Below are positions 18,320-27,647 of a DNA stretch of 64,000 nucleotides, piece after piece. The DNA is from Comamonas sp. GTDB lineage: Bacteria; Pseudomonadota; Gammaproteobacteria; Burkholderiales; Burkholderiaceae_C. The stretch is from the NCBI GenBank assembly GCA_031277805.1, contig JAITLR010000013.1, forward strand, positions 1 to 64,000. Reading direction: 5' to 3'. Within the stretch, counting starts at the first letter, position 1. Each line of letters opens with the position of its first letter. Both the position numbers and the translations under genes were made by a program. The notes beneath the pieces are model-generated. The model was not told where the DNA came from and made no database searches. It was given only the letters and a program-made list of their open reading frames with translations.

Positions 18320-19960
18320 GTGTCTCTATTCCGATTCCAGAATCTCTCCGTGGCCCGCAAGATGTGGGCCTTGTTCCTGGGCCTGCTGCTCTGTTGCGTG
18401 CTGGTTGCGGGCGGTCTGTTCAGCTACCTGCAGAATGTGGAGCAACGCATGAGCACGGCGGTGCAATCCACGGACAAGCGCATCAATCTGGCGCTGCGCT
18501 GGCAGGCTCTGACTCTGCAAAGCGTGGAAGCGGCCCTGGCCAGTGTGCTGTCGTCGGAGGAGCATCTGATCACCCAGCTCTCGCAGAAGGCACGGGGTCT
18601 GATGCAGCAGGCCGACAGCCTGCAGCAGCAGGTGCAGGCTGGCGCACACAGCGAGCTGGACAGGACAGGCCTGGCCAGGGTGGAGCAGGAGCGCAAGTCC
18701 GTGCTCGAAATCTATGAAAAAGCCTATCAGGCGCGTGATCTGGGCAAGGCCTGGGAGGCGCAAAAACTGGTGGATGAGCAACTGATTCCGGCCGCCAAGC
18801 GCTATGTGCAGGCGCAGGACGCCTTTATCGTTGCCCAGCAGCAGCAGCGCCAGGAGGCCGAGCTGCAGGGTCGCGCGCAAAGCCTGCTGGCCAAGCGGAT
18901 GGCGGCCGGTGTGGGCCTGTTCATGGGCCTGCTAGGCGCGCTGCTGTCATTGGCGACGATACGCTCCATCACCACGCCGCTGAGTCAGGCCGTGCAACTG
19001 GCGCAGACGATTGCGGCCGGAGATCTGAGCTATGCGCCGCACAGCGAGCGCAGCGACGAGCTGGGTCAGCTCATGCAGGCGCTGGCGCAGATGACGCAGC
19101 AGCTGCGCGGCCTGGTGGGAGAGGTGCAGGGGGGGGTTGAAGCCGTAGCCGCTGCCTCCAGCCAGATGGCGCAGGACAACAGCGACCTGTCAGATCGCAC
19201 GGCCCATGCGGCCGAGCAGCTCAAGGTCACGGTCAGCAGCATCGAGAACATGGTCACCCTGGTCACCCATTCCGCAGACAGCGCGCGTCATGCGGACCAC
19301 AGCGCGCGCAGCGTGGCAGAGGCTGCGGAAAGTGGTGGCAGCGTGGTGCAGCAGGTGGTCAGCAATATGCAGCAGCTGGCGCAAAGCAATCAGCAGGTGG
19401 CCGCGATCGTGGGCGTGATCGACGGTATTGCGTTCCAGACCAATATCCTGGCGCTCAATGCGGCGGTAGAGGCCGCACGGGCGGGCTCGCAGGGCAGAGG
19501 CTTTGCCGTGGTGGCGGCCGAGGTGCGCGAGCTGGCACAGCGCAGCGCCGAAGCGGCCAAGCAGATCCGCCAGCTCATGGAACACTCCACGAAGCAGATG
19601 CGATCGGGTCAGACCCTGGCGCTGCAGGCCGGCCAGCGCATGGAGAACATCGTGCGCGATGTGCACAAGGTCAGCGGCCTGATTGCCTCGATCACCGAGG
19701 CGGCCCAGGCCCAGAATCAGGGCATTGCCCAGATCAGCGAGGCCGTGCAGGTACTGGACCATATGACCAGCCAGAACGCGGGTCTGGTAGCCGAATCCAG
19801 TGCTGCGGCACGCGAACTATTTCATCAGGCCCAGCGGCTGGAAGCCGGGGCCGGACGCTTTCGCATCGGCGATCAGCAACAGGCCGAGTGGGATGAGGCT
19901 GCTATGGAAAAAGAAGTCCATGCGCTTTACCTGCCTGCGCCGGAGACCGAAATGACTTGA
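18320..19960 (+). CDS. Methyl-accepting chemotaxis protein, 4HB-like sensor
   Basis: Chemoreceptor of 546 residues starting with GTG; an in-frame stop nine bases upstream excludes an earlier start. A membrane helix (about 16-38), a helical periplasmic domain of some 150 residues, a second helix (about 193-213), HAMP (to 266) and the signalling hairpin follow, with the tip [18 protein letters not shown] near residue 370. Unlike the receptor at the window start it has no WETF tail. There is no clear Shine-Dalgarno. The ligand is unknown. Confidence 0.92.
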   Translation: MSLFRFQNLSVARKMWALFLGLLLCCVLVAGGLFSYLQNVEQRMSTAVQSTDKRINLALRWQALTLQSVEAALASVLSSEEHLITQLSQKARGLMQQADSLQQQVQAGAHSELDRTGLARVEQERKSVLEIYEKAYQARDLGKAWEAQKLVDEQLIPAAKRYVQAQDAFIVAQQQQRQEAELQGRAQSLLAKRMAAGVGLFMGLLGALLSLATIRSITTPLSQAVQLAQTIAAGDLSYAPHSERSDELGQLMQALAQMTQQLRGLVGEVQGGVEAVAAASSQMAQDNSDLSDRTAHAAEQLKVTVSSIENMVTLVTHSADSARHADHSARSVAEAAESGGSVVQQVVSNMQQLAQSNQQVAAIVGVIDGIAFQTNILALNAAVEAARAGSQGRGFAVVAAEVRELAQRSAEAAKQIRQLMEHSTKQMRSGQTLALQAGQRMENIVRDVHKVSGLIASITEAAQAQNQGIAQISEAVQVLDHMTSQNAGLVAESSAAARELFHQAQRLEAGAGRFRIGDQQQAEWDEAAMEKEVHALYLPAPETEMT

Positions 19961-19981
19961 ACCGGCCGAAGCCGCAGGCTT

Positions 19982-20200
19982 TCAGCATGTCTGCAAAGCT
20001 TCGGCGGCATCTTCCAGCCAGAAGCCCAACGCGCCGTAATAGCCTTCCCAGACACAGCCGTTGCAGCCGCGGCCACAGCAGCTCGTCGGCTCGGGTGGCG
20101 GCTTGCGCAGCACAAGGCCGGCCGTGGCTGCACGGGCCTGCCACTGCGCAATCTGGCTGCGGGCCTGGGCCAGCGGCTGCATCAATGCGGGATCCGTCAC
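19982..20200 (-). CDS. Oxidoreductase-like domain protein, 72 residues
   Basis: Tiny cytosolic protein with the oxidoreductase-like signature near residues 36-54: PPEPTSCCGRGCNGCVWEGY, four clustered cysteines followed by Trp. The family occurs as short stand-alone proteins in betaproteobacteria and as extensions of eukaryotic mitochondrial proteins; no activity has been proven that I know of, and metal binding is inferred from the cysteines. It starts with GTG, overlapping the stop of the upstream small membrane gene as GTGA (20197-20200). Confidence 0.82.
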   Translation of the reverse strand: MTDPALMQPLAQARSQIAQWQARAATAGLVLRKPPPEPTSCCGRGCNGCVWEGYYGALGFWLEDAAEALQTC

Positions 20201-20421
20201 TTCTTGAAGCGGTTCAGCAGATATTGGGCTATGAAGGCCAGACCCAGCACCAGCGCAAACCAGCCCACCAGATAGGACTGGGCAAACAATTGACCAATGC
20301 CGCTTTCGGGTTTGAAGACCGGGGCGAGCAAAATAATGATGCCGATCAGCGCTATCGTCAGGCCCTTGATCAGAATTTCATTGCGGGATTTGGATTTTTG
20401 GGGGGTAGAGGGCAGGGGCAT
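20197..20421 (-). CDS. Small two-helix membrane protein
   Basis: 74 residues: a basic N-terminus (SKSRNEILIK), a first membrane helix (about 18-37, GLTIALIGIIILLAPVF), a short periplasmic loop and a second helix (about 50-68) ending in RFKK. I do not recognise a named family. It is translationally coupled to the cysteine-rich oxidoreductase-like gene by a four-base overlap, so the two products may act together (inference). Confidence 0.75.
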   Translation of the reverse strand: MPLPSTPQKSKSRNEILIKGLTIALIGIIILLAPVFKPESGIGQLFAQSYLVGWFALVLGLAFIAQYLLNRFKK

Positions 20422-20505
20422 AACAAGGTGCGCGGGTCAGAAAAGCAGAGGGCGATTATCCTTGCGCGCCTGAATTCACCTACCTGAGAAGAGAGATACG
20501 CTGAT

Positions 20506-21558
20506 ATGGCCATCCAATGGTTCCCCGGTCACATGCACCTGACACGCCAGGCCATCATGGAACGCGTCAAGGAAATCGACGTGGTCATCGAGGTGCTGGA
20601 TGCACGCCTGCCAGGCTCCAGCGCCAACCCCCTGCTGCAGGAAATGACAGGCCACAAGCCACGCCTGAAGATTCTCAACAAGCAGGATCTGGCCGACCCC
20701 GTGCACACCCGGGCCTGGCTGGACTGGTACAACGCCCAGAGCGAGACGCGTGCCATCGCGCTCGATGCCTCCGAACCCGCCCCCACCAAGCGACTGATCG
20801 AGCAGTGCAAGCTGCTGGCTCCCACGCGTGGTGGCATGGCCAAGCCCATGCGCGTGCTGATCTGCGGTGTGCCCAATGTGGGCAAGTCCACGCTGATCAA
20901 TTCCATGAGCGGCAAGACCCAGGCCAAGACGGGCAACGAAGCCGGCATCACCAAGATCGAGCAGCGCATTGTGCTGGCCGATGACTTCTATCTCTGGGAT
21001 ACGCCGGGCATGCTGTGGCCGCGCATCATCGTGGAGAAGAGCGGCTTCAACCTGGCCGCCAGTGGCGCCGTGGGCCGCAATGCCTATGACGAAGAACTGG
21101 TGGTGCTGGAGTTGCTGATCTATCTGCAAAAGCACTATGCGCCGCTGCTGGATGCACGCTACAAGCTGGGCCTGGATGCGGCCGGGATTGCTGCGCTGCA
21201 TGATGACGAACTGCTGACGCTGATCGGCAAGAAGCGCGGTGCCGTGATGAGCGGTGGTCGTGTCAATCTGCAAAAAGCGGCGGAGCTGGTACTGACCGAT
21301 TTCCGTGATGCCATCCTGGGGCGTATCACGCTGGAGACGCCTGCCGAGTTTGAGGCCTGGCTGGCGGAAGGTCAGCAAAAAGATGCCGAGCGTCAGGCCA
21401 AAAAGGACGCGCAGGCCGCTGCACGCAAGAAGAACCGTGCTCCGCGTCCACCGCGTGAAGATGGCGGCCGTGCCGACACTTCGGTCAGCAAGAAGGGGGC
21501 ATCCGCCAGAGCCGAGCCTGGCAAGGCCGGCACCAAGGCCCGCGCACCAAAACACTGA
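20506..21558 (+). CDS. rbgA: Ribosome biogenesis GTPase RbgA/YlqF
   Basis: Circularly permuted GTPase for late 50S assembly, 350 residues. Motif order shows the permutation: G4 NKQD near 64 precedes G1 GVPNVGKST near 125 and G3 DTPG near 166. The N-terminal QWFPGHMHLTRQ is the family hallmark. The last 65 residues are a Lys/Ala/Arg/Pro-rich tail, probably rRNA-binding. It stands alone between the two small minus-strand genes and the GGDEF-EAL gene. Confidence 0.93.
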   Translation: MAIQWFPGHMHLTRQAIMERVKEIDVVIEVLDARLPGSSANPLLQEMTGHKPRLKILNKQDLADPVHTRAWLDWYNAQSETRAIALDASEPAPTKRLIEQCKLLAPTRGGMAKPMRVLICGVPNVGKSTLINSMSGKTQAKTGNEAGITKIEQRIVLADDFYLWDTPGMLWPRIIVEKSGFNLAASGAVGRNAYDEELVVLELLIYLQKHYAPLLDARYKLGLDAAGIAALHDDELLTLIGKKRGAVMSGGRVNLQKAAELVLTDFRDAILGRITLETPAEFEAWLAEGQQKDAERQAKKDAQAAARKKNRAPRPPREDGGRADTSVSKKGASARAEPGKAGTKARAPKH

Positions 21559-21653
21559 TTGGCGAAGTTTCCCTGCGTGCCGGGGGCTGAAGTCAGGTTA
21601 TCGTGTGCGGCTAGCATAGGACTTGACATCACCACCAAGGTCGCGGGCTTCGC

Positions 21654-23927
21654 ATGCAGGGTCATTTCATCGAGGTTAGAAACCGTCTGTCCATGCGGCA
21701 TGTGCTGCGCTTTGCCTGTCTCTGGATGAGTGGGATGGGGATAGTGCTGACGGTGTCTGCACTGATGTTGACGCAGGTTTCATGGCTGATGGCTGCGCTG
21801 GTGTTTCTGCTGCTGCCCACGGCGTTGATCACGCAGAAGATGATCAAGGCCAGACGTTGGCAAATGGCTGCGCTGTTCTTTGTCTGGGCCAACTGGGCGT
21901 TGGGGGTGGCCACCACGCTGTGCTCGGGCGGGCTGGTCAGCAAGGCCACGATGGGGTTTCCGGTCTGGGTGCTGGTTACTGCCTGGCTGCTGGGGGCTTC
22001 CCAGGCGGTGGCGATGTTGCTGCTGTCTGCGCTGACTCTGCTGGGGCTATGGGCACTCGATGTTTTCAATCTGACGCCAGGCCGCGCGTTTCCGCTGACG
22101 GCGATGCTCTATATGCTGGGCATGCTGGGCCTAGCCTTGGTGACGACCTTGATAGCCCGCGCCAGCCTGAGTCGGCGCGAACAGAAAAGCCTGGACATGC
22201 TGGCTTCGCTGGAAGCCAGCCAGCTTGAGTTGCGCAAGTTCCAGCGTGCAGTGGAGCAGCATCCCGAAAGCATCGTCATCACCGATCCCGGGCTGAAGAT
22301 CGTCTACGTCAATGAGGCCTTTCTGGCGCGCACCGGCTATACGCGCAGTGAAGTGCTGCATCAGCCTACGGAGAAAATATCCACGGTGGGAATGAGCGAG
22401 GCTGCCCGACAAAGGGCGCTGGAGCGGCTCAAGGCTGGTGAGGTCTGGAGCGGTGAGATGACGAACAGCACCCGCAAGGGAGAGCCGTTGCGTGAATCTG
22501 TGCTTGTGGCACCGATTCGCGCGCCTCAGGGCGAGATCGTCAACTATGTCGAGCTCAAGCGGGATCTGTCGGAAAAAATGCTTGCAGCCCGGCGTATCCA
22601 TGACCTCGTGTATCTGGACTCCTTGACCGGCCTGCCCAACCGCCATTCCCTGGCGCTGCACTTGCGAGCCTTGGCCTATGGCAAGCAGCGGGTTTGTCAT
22701 GGCCTGCTGCTGCTGGATGTGGACAGCTTTTCCCTGTTTGGCGATGCGCATGGCATGCAATACAGCGACGAGCTGGTGCATGCCATCGGTGCGCGGCTGG
22801 TGGAGGTCCTGCCCGATGATGTCTGGGTAGGGCGCATTGCATCGGCGGAGTTTGCTCTGTTTTTCGAAAATCTGGACGTCACCGCCGCCGGTGCGAAAGA
22901 GCAGCTGAACCAATATGCCCGTACGCTGAAAAAAGCCGTGCAGCGGCCGTTCCAGCTGCTGGGCAGGGATGACGCAGAGTCCGTCAGCTGCTCCATGGGC
23001 GGGGCCGTGATGGAGCCTGGCGCCGATGCGATGGACAACAGCGATGTGCTGCGCTTTGCCAGCGTCGCCCTGCACGAGGCCAAGCAAATCGGTCCGGGCA
23101 GTGTGCTGCTGTTCGAGCCGCGCATGGCCAAGGAGGCGATCAAGCGCATGCGCATCGCCAAGGACCTGCGCAACGGTATCTCGCAGGGCGAGCTGAGATT
23201 GTTCCTGCAGACCCAGGCCTCAGCCGATGGAAAATGTGTAGGTGCCGAGGCACTGGTGCGCTGGCAGCATCCGCAATGGGGGTTGGTCAGCCCTGTGGAG
23301 TTCATTCCCGTGGCCGAGGAGTCAGAGCTGATCGTGAGCCTCGGTGAATGGGTGATGCGTCAGTCCTGCATGCTGCTGGCGCAGCCTGCCTTTGTGGAGC
23401 GCGGCCTGCGGCTGTCAGTCAATATCAGCGCCATCCAGTTCGGGCACGAGGAGTTCATGCCCATGCTCAAGGCAGTGTTGCTTGAGACTGGAGCCAACCC
23501 TCATCAGCTCACGCTCGAGATCACCGAGGGCGTGGTGCTTCGCGATATGAACGAGGTGCGCAACCTGCTGCAGGAGTTGTGCAATATGGGCATAGAGATT
23601 GCGCTGGACGACTTTGGCACCGGCTACTCGTCCATGTACAGCCTGAAGCATCTGCCTATCCAGGAGCTCAAGATCGACCAGGGCTTTGTGCGTGGCAGCC
23701 ATCGCTCCGACATGGATGCGGTCATGGTCGAGGCCATGCTGCTGATTGCCCGCCGCCTGCGTTTGCGTGTGGTGGCCGAAGGCGTGGAGCTGCAGGAGCA
23801 AGCGGAGCAGCTGATGCAGTGGAATCCGGACATCGTGCTGCAAGGTCTGCTGCTGGGCAAACCCATGCCGCAGCAGCAGTGGCTGGCCGAGGTGCTCGGT
23901 GAGCCTGACAGCTCGGGGCCGGAATGA
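21654..23927 (+). CDS. Membrane PAS-GGDEF-EAL protein, probable c-di-GMP phosphodiesterase
   Basis: 757 residues: about five membrane helices (20-170), a PAS domain (about 195-300), a GGDEF domain (about 320-480) and an EAL domain (about 500-745). The GGDEF active-site loop reads RIASAEF near residues 393-399, so cyclase activity should be lost; it may serve regulation. The EAL half keeps EAL (GAEALVRW near 530), the LEITEG and LDDFGTGYSS motifs, LKIDQGFV and AEGVE, so c-di-GMP hydrolysis is likely. The start is uncertain: an ATG 39 bases further on is equally possible. Confidence 0.88.
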   Translation: MQGHFIEVRNRLSMRHVLRFACLWMSGMGIVLTVSALMLTQVSWLMAALVFLLLPTALITQKMIKARRWQMAALFFVWANWALGVATTLCSGGLVSKATMGFPVWVLVTAWLLGASQAVAMLLLSALTLLGLWALDVFNLTPGRAFPLTAMLYMLGMLGLALVTTLIARASLSRREQKSLDMLASLEASQLELRKFQRAVEQHPESIVITDPGLKIVYVNEAFLARTGYTRSEVLHQPTEKISTVGMSEAARQRALERLKAGEVWSGEMTNSTRKGEPLRESVLVAPIRAPQGEIVNYVELKRDLSEKMLAARRIHDLVYLDSLTGLPNRHSLALHLRALAYGKQRVCHGLLLLDVDSFSLFGDAHGMQYSDELVHAIGARLVEVLPDDVWVGRIASAEFALFFENLDVTAAGAKEQLNQYARTLKKAVQRPFQLLGRDDAESVSCSMGGAVMEPGADAMDNSDVLRFASVALHEAKQIGPGSVLLFEPRMAKEAIKRMRIAKDLRNGISQGELRLFLQTQASADGKCVGAEALVRWQHPQWGLVSPVEFIPVAEESELIVSLGEWVMRQSCMLLAQPAFVERGLRLSVNISAIQFGHEEFMPMLKAVLLETGANPHQLTLEITEGVVLRDMNEVRNLLQELCNMGIEIALDDFGTGYSSMYSLKHLPIQELKIDQGFVRGSHRSDMDAVMVEAMLLIARRLRLRVVAEGVELQEQAEQLMQWNPDIVLQGLLLGKPMPQQQWLAEVLGEPDSSGPE

Positions 23928-23978
23928 AAAATGGCTCCCCATGCTCCCCGCTGCCGTGTGGTCGTTGCCCCTCCAGGA

Positions 23979-23994
23979 GAGCCTAGGCGGCCCC
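23979..23994. repeat. Family 2 intergenic 16-mer
   Basis: GAGCCTAGGCGGCCCC, identical to 10841-10856, just before the terminator that follows the GGDEF-EAL gene. Confidence 0.5.
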
Positions 23995-24002
23995 GGCGAT
24001 GA

Positions 24003-24038
24003 AAAAAGCCCGCAGCCATGAATGGCTGCGGGCTTTTT
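24003..24038. terminator. Bidirectional terminator between convergent genes
   Basis: Perfect 17-base stem AAAAAGCCCGCAGCCAT/ATGGCTGCGGGCTTTTT with a GA centre. T runs on both strands. Confidence 0.92.
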
Positions 24039-24057
24039 CAATAAATCACAAAGTCGT

Positions 24058-25257
24058 TCAAGCTGCTGGCTGCTCGAAATAGCGGCGCGCCAGCAGATCC
24101 CAGAACCTGGAACCACGACCGATGTTGTCGTCGTTGAAGTCGTAGGCCGGGTTGTGCAGACTCACGCCGGGCTGGCCGTTGCCGGGGCCGTTGCCGATCC
24201 AGCCATAGGCGCCGGGCACGGCTTCGAGCATGAAGCCAAAGTCCTCGGACGTCATGGCGGGCAGCACATCGTCAAAGGCATTGGCGTCGCCCACGGCCTC
24301 GCGCATCACCGAAGCCATGAACTTGGCTTCGCGAGCGTGGTTGGTGGTGTTGGGGTAGGCGCCGGGGCGCAGCGTGAATTCGGCTTGGCACAGGTGCGCG
24401 GCGGCCACATGGCTGCTGATGCGCTTGAGGCCTTCCACGAACATCTCGCGCGTTTCCTTCTTCAGGGTGCGCACGGTGCCAGCGATGATGGCTTCGTCGG
24501 GAATGATGTTTTCCACGGTGCCGCTGGTAATCTTGCCCACGGTGAGCACGGCCGAATCCAGTGGGTCGGTACTGCGCGAGACCAGGGTCTGCAACTGCGT
24601 GACGATGGCACAGGCCACGGGAATCGGGTCCAGCGTGGTGTGGGGCATGGCAGCGTGACCGCCCTTGCCCATGACCTTGATCTGAAAGCGCAGGGTGGAA
24701 GCCATGATGGGGCCCACGCGCACAGCCATCTGGCCTGCAGGCAGCGATGGCCAGTTGTGCAGTGCAAACACGGCTTCGCAGGGGAATTTTTCGAACAGGC
24801 CGTCGTCCATCATGGCCTTGGCGCCAGCGCCGCCTTCTTCGCCGGGCTGGAAGATCAGGTGCACGGTGCCGTCAAAGTCGGGGTGCTGTGCCAGTGTGGT
24901 GGCGGCACCCAGCAGCATGGTGGTGTGGCCGTCATGGCCGCAGGCATGCATGCGGCCCTTGTTCTGGCTGATGTGGTCGAAGGTATTGATTTCCGTGACG
25001 GGCAGGGCGTCCATATCGGCGCGGATGCCAATGCTGCGGCCGGGGTTGTCCTTGCTGCGACCCTTGCCGTAGATGCTGGCCACGACGCCGGTCTGGCCCA
25101 GGCCCCGGTGCACGGTCAGGCCCAGGGCGGTGAGATATGCGGCGACTTTGTCACCGGTGCGGTGCTCTTCGTACTTGAGCTCAGGATTGGCGTGCAGATC
25201 GCGGCGAAAACTGAGCAGTGTGCCGAGGTGAGGAGTGATATCGGGTGTAGATCGCAT
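24058..25257 (-). CDS. M20-family amidohydrolase (hippurate hydrolase-like)
   Basis: Zinc-dependent amidohydrolase of 399 residues from MRSTPDITPHLG. Metal-binding landmarks are Asp81 in IRADMDALP, HACGHDGH (104-111, Cys106 and His108), the catalytic Glu pair in PGEEGGAGA (Glu140/141), and a late His near the C-terminus. Family members cleave N-acyl amino acids such as hippurate or indole-3-acetyl conjugates; the substrate is unassigned. The open frame extends 127 codons upstream but overlaps the divergent DHH gene and lacks similarity. No strong ribosome-binding site was seen. Confidence 0.88.
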   Translation of the reverse strand: MRSTPDITPHLGTLLSFRRDLHANPELKYEEHRTGDKVAAYLTALGLTVHRGLGQTGVVASIYGKGRSKDNPGRSIGIRADMDALPVTEINTFDHISQNKGRMHACGHDGHTTMLLGAATTLAQHPDFDGTVHLIFQPGEEGGAGAKAMMDDGLFEKFPCEAVFALHNWPSLPAGQMAVRVGPIMASTLRFQIKVMGKGGHAAMPHTTLDPIPVACAIVTQLQTLVSRSTDPLDSAVLTVGKITSGTVENIIPDEAIIAGTVRTLKKETREMFVEGLKRISSHVAAAHLCQAEFTLRPGAYPNTTNHAREAKFMASVMREAVGDANAFDDVLPAMTSEDFGFMLEAVPGAYGWIGNGPGNGQPGVSLHNPAYDFNDDNIGRGSRFWDLLARRYFEQPAA

Positions 25258-25555
25258 ACAGGGGCTGCGGAGCACCCAGTGCTGTAACTGTCCTGGCAAG
25301 CGAGCAAGGCGGGCCTGCCGGTGACCGCAGCATTTCAATAGCAAGACCCCCATCATAGGCGTATGCGGTCGTGCCGGGCTTAGGTAGATACCGAAATCAG
25401 GGCTATCAGTGCTTGTGCTAATTCGCTCGGTAGCAAGCGGTGACTTACGAAAGACTCGCCCAGCACCGAGTCCCTGCCAGCGTGGGCCAGATCTCACGAG
25501 CCCGCAATGCCCGCGCTTTGCCGTGCAGTGCAGCAAACGGCGAAAATACCCGGCT

Positions 25556-26587
25556 ATGACCGCACAGAACCCCCCACCGAACGTCAAACCCACTTTGTTC
25601 CAGCAATTGCTGGTGCGCCCTGACCATAACGATCCCAAGCCTCTGATCCTCTATCACGGCCGTCGCTGCCCAGACGGCTTTGGCGCGGCCCTGGCTGCCT
25701 GGCTGTTCTATGAAGGTCAGGCCGAGTTTCGCGGTCTGGACCATGGCGAGATTTTGAGCGCCGATGACCTCGGTGATCTGAGCGGTCGTGCCGTCTATGT
25801 GCTGGACTTTGCCTTCGAGCCCGCACTGATGGCTGAAATCGAATCGCGCGTGGCCAAGCTTGTGGTGCTGGACCACCACAAAAGCGCGGCAGAAAAGCTC
25901 AGTGGCTATCAGTGCCACTGTGGCGTGGTGCACTTCGATATGCACAAGTCGGGCGCGCGCCTGGGCTGGGAGTTCTTCCAGGCCGACAAACCCGTGCCCG
26001 GTCTGATCCGCTACATCGAAGACCGTGACATCTGGAAATGGGAGTTCCCCGAAAGCGCTGCCTTTCTGGCGGCCCTGGACATGGAGCCGGAGCGTACTTT
26101 CGAGCGCTGGGCCGAACTCGCAGCCTTCACGCCCGAGCAGGAAGCCGCTTACATGGCCCGCGGCGGTGCGATGGACGAGAAGTTCCAGAAGCTGTGTGCA
26201 GACATCGCCGATGGCGCGCAGGTGCTGGTCTTCAACGGCAAGCAGGGTTTGATGGTCAACTGTCCCGGCATGTTCCACAGCCAGGTGGGCGATCTGCTGG
26301 CACGTCAGAGCGGCAGCTTTGCCCTGATGTGGCATGCCAATCACAAAGGGGTCAAGGCAGGTCTGCGCTCGCGTTCGGAGTTCAACTGCATTCCGCTGGC
26401 CGAGAGCTTTGGCGGCGGCGGCCATGCCCAGGCCTGCGGCTTCAAGATGCCCAACGAGCGCCTGGTGGAGCTGTTGCAGGGTGAACTCAAGTCCGACCCC
26501 GAAGGCCAGTATGAGTTCGTGGCAGCGCCCAGCCTGCAGTTTGACGAAGAGGGCAAGTGGATTCGCGCTACGCCCAAGTCCGCCTAA
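25556..26587 (+). CDS. DHH-family phosphoesterase
   Basis: Phosphoesterase of 343 residues from MTAQNPPPN. Family motifs are present in order: YHGRRCPDGFGAAL (33-46), the strand ending in VLDFAF, the DHH itself in LDHHKSA (105-111) and the DHHA1 motif GGGGHAQACGF near residue 296. Such proteins hydrolyse phosphodiester or phosphoanhydride bonds with manganese, often short oligonucleotides; the target is not known. Motif I has Cys-Pro-Asp-Gly where many members have His/Asp. It is convergent with truC across a palindromic terminator. Confidence 0.87.
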   Translation: MTAQNPPPNVKPTLFQQLLVRPDHNDPKPLILYHGRRCPDGFGAALAAWLFYEGQAEFRGLDHGEILSADDLGDLSGRAVYVLDFAFEPALMAEIESRVAKLVVLDHHKSAAEKLSGYQCHCGVVHFDMHKSGARLGWEFFQADKPVPGLIRYIEDRDIWKWEFPESAAFLAALDMEPERTFERWAELAAFTPEQEAAYMARGGAMDEKFQKLCADIADGAQVLVFNGKQGLMVNCPGMFHSQVGDLLARQSGSFALMWHANHKGVKAGLRSRSEFNCIPLAESFGGGGHAQACGFKMPNERLVELLQGELKSDPEGQYEFVAAPSLQFDEEGKWIRATPKSA

Positions 26588-26599
26588 AACGTAAAAAGC

Positions 26600-26641
26600 A
26601 TAGCTGTCAGCGCTTGATGGATAAGCGCTGGCAGCTTTTTT
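26600..26641. repeat. Dispersed palindrome family 1, copy C (best copy), acting as terminator
   Basis: A 14-pair stem with one wobble: AGCTGTCAGCGCTT (26602-26615) and AAGCGCTGGCAGCT (26623-26636), loop GATGGAT, then TTTTTT. It fills the gap between the DHH gene and truC and its T run includes the truC stop codon region. This copy defines the family found ten or so times in intergenic sites. Confidence 0.85.
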
Positions 26642-27398
26642 ATTGAGTGTTTTGCCAGCCTGGCAAAGCCAGCAGCTTCTGCCAGTCCTGAGCTTCCTGC
26701 AGATGAGGCAGGGCGGACCAGTCGGCCTCGAAGCGCAGGAGCTCGCCACTCATGGGGTGTGCGATTGTCAGCGATTGGGCATGAAGCCATAGCCGCTGCT
26801 GGCCCAGGCGTTCTGCCCACCAGCGGTTCAGCGGCCCCTTGCCGTGGGTGGCATCGCCGATGATGGGATGAGCCACATGCTTGAGGTGACGGCGAATCTG
26901 ATGCCTGCGCCCTGTGGTAGGCAGGGCCTGGACCAGGCTGACGCGGGTTTCCGGGTGGCGGCCGTCATAACTCTCGGGCCAGGACAGACGCGCCAGGCAG
27001 CGCAGTGCCGTGTGAGCCTCCTGCACCGGTGCATCTTCGGGGGCATCATCGGGTTTGAGGGCGTGGTCCACCTCGATGCTATCGGGCAGCCAGCCGCGCA
27101 CCAGGGCCCGGTATTCCTTGCGGGTTTCATGCGCCGCAAAGCTGGTGGCCAGGGCCTGCGCCGCTTCCTTGTGCAGAGCCATGAGCAGCACGCCGCAAGT
27201 GCCCTTGTCCAGGCGATGTACGGGCCAGACATGGCGACCCAGCTGGTCGCGCAGCGCCTGCATGACGAAGCGGGTCTCGTGCGCATCCAGTCCCGTGCGG
27301 TGCACCAGCCATCCCGCAGGCTTGTAGACCGCAACCAGATGCTCGTCCTGCCAGAGGATGTGCAGCGGAGGATGGACAGGCGGGGCGGATTCGGTCAT
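26640..27398 (-). CDS. truC: tRNA pseudouridine(65) synthase TruC-like
   Basis: RluA-family pseudouridine synthase of 252 residues from MTESAPPVH. The catalytic aspartate lies in HRLDKGTCGVLL, and TGRRHQIRRHLKHVAHPIIG is the conserved late motif. The short HPPLHILWQDEHLVAVYKPA start without an S4 domain is typical of TruC. The family consensus LDRGTSG is LDKGTCG here. Assignment to TruC rather than another RluA member rests on length and lack of S4. The frame is open 42 codons upstream but that stretch is unlike the family. Confidence 0.85.
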   Translation of the reverse strand: MTESAPPVHPPLHILWQDEHLVAVYKPAGWLVHRTGLDAHETRFVMQALRDQLGRHVWPVHRLDKGTCGVLLMALHKEAAQALATSFAAHETRKEYRALVRGWLPDSIEVDHALKPDDAPEDAPVQEAHTALRCLARLSWPESYDGRHPETRVSLVQALPTTGRRHQIRRHLKHVAHPIIGDATHGKGPLNRWWAERLGQQRLWLHAQSLTIAHPMSGELLRFEADWSALPHLQEAQDWQKLLALPGWQNTQ

Positions 27399-27581
27399 GG
27401 GCAAGAGTGGGCGATGCAGGGCGAGCCGCACTCTACCGCAGCGCTGGCCTGTGCGCACAGCGGCCCGCACATTCCTGGCGCCCCAGGCTGTCATGCGCTG
27501 TGGCCGGCATGTCCCGGCCTGCATTCACGGACAATGTCGCTCTGGTCTGCAGAGGCGGTCTGCCTGCTGCAATGCTTCTCT

Positions 27582-27628
27582 ATCCATAGCTTCTTGCGCT
27601 TTACACATAAGCGTTTGAGGCATTTTTT
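27582..27628. repeat. Dispersed palindrome family 1, copy D
   Basis: ATAGCTTCTTGCGCTT then TACACA then TAAGCGTTTGAGGCATTTTTT: both arms recognisable. It lies between divergent truC and rarD, next to the rarD start. Confidence 0.5.
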
Positions 27629-27647
27629 GTTGATTTTTTCTGCTGTG

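Noticed and set aside
25258..25638. N-terminal extension of the M20 amidohydrolase
   Set aside because: The frame stays open for 127 more codons, but the sequence overlaps the divergent DHH gene and resembles no signal peptide or domain.
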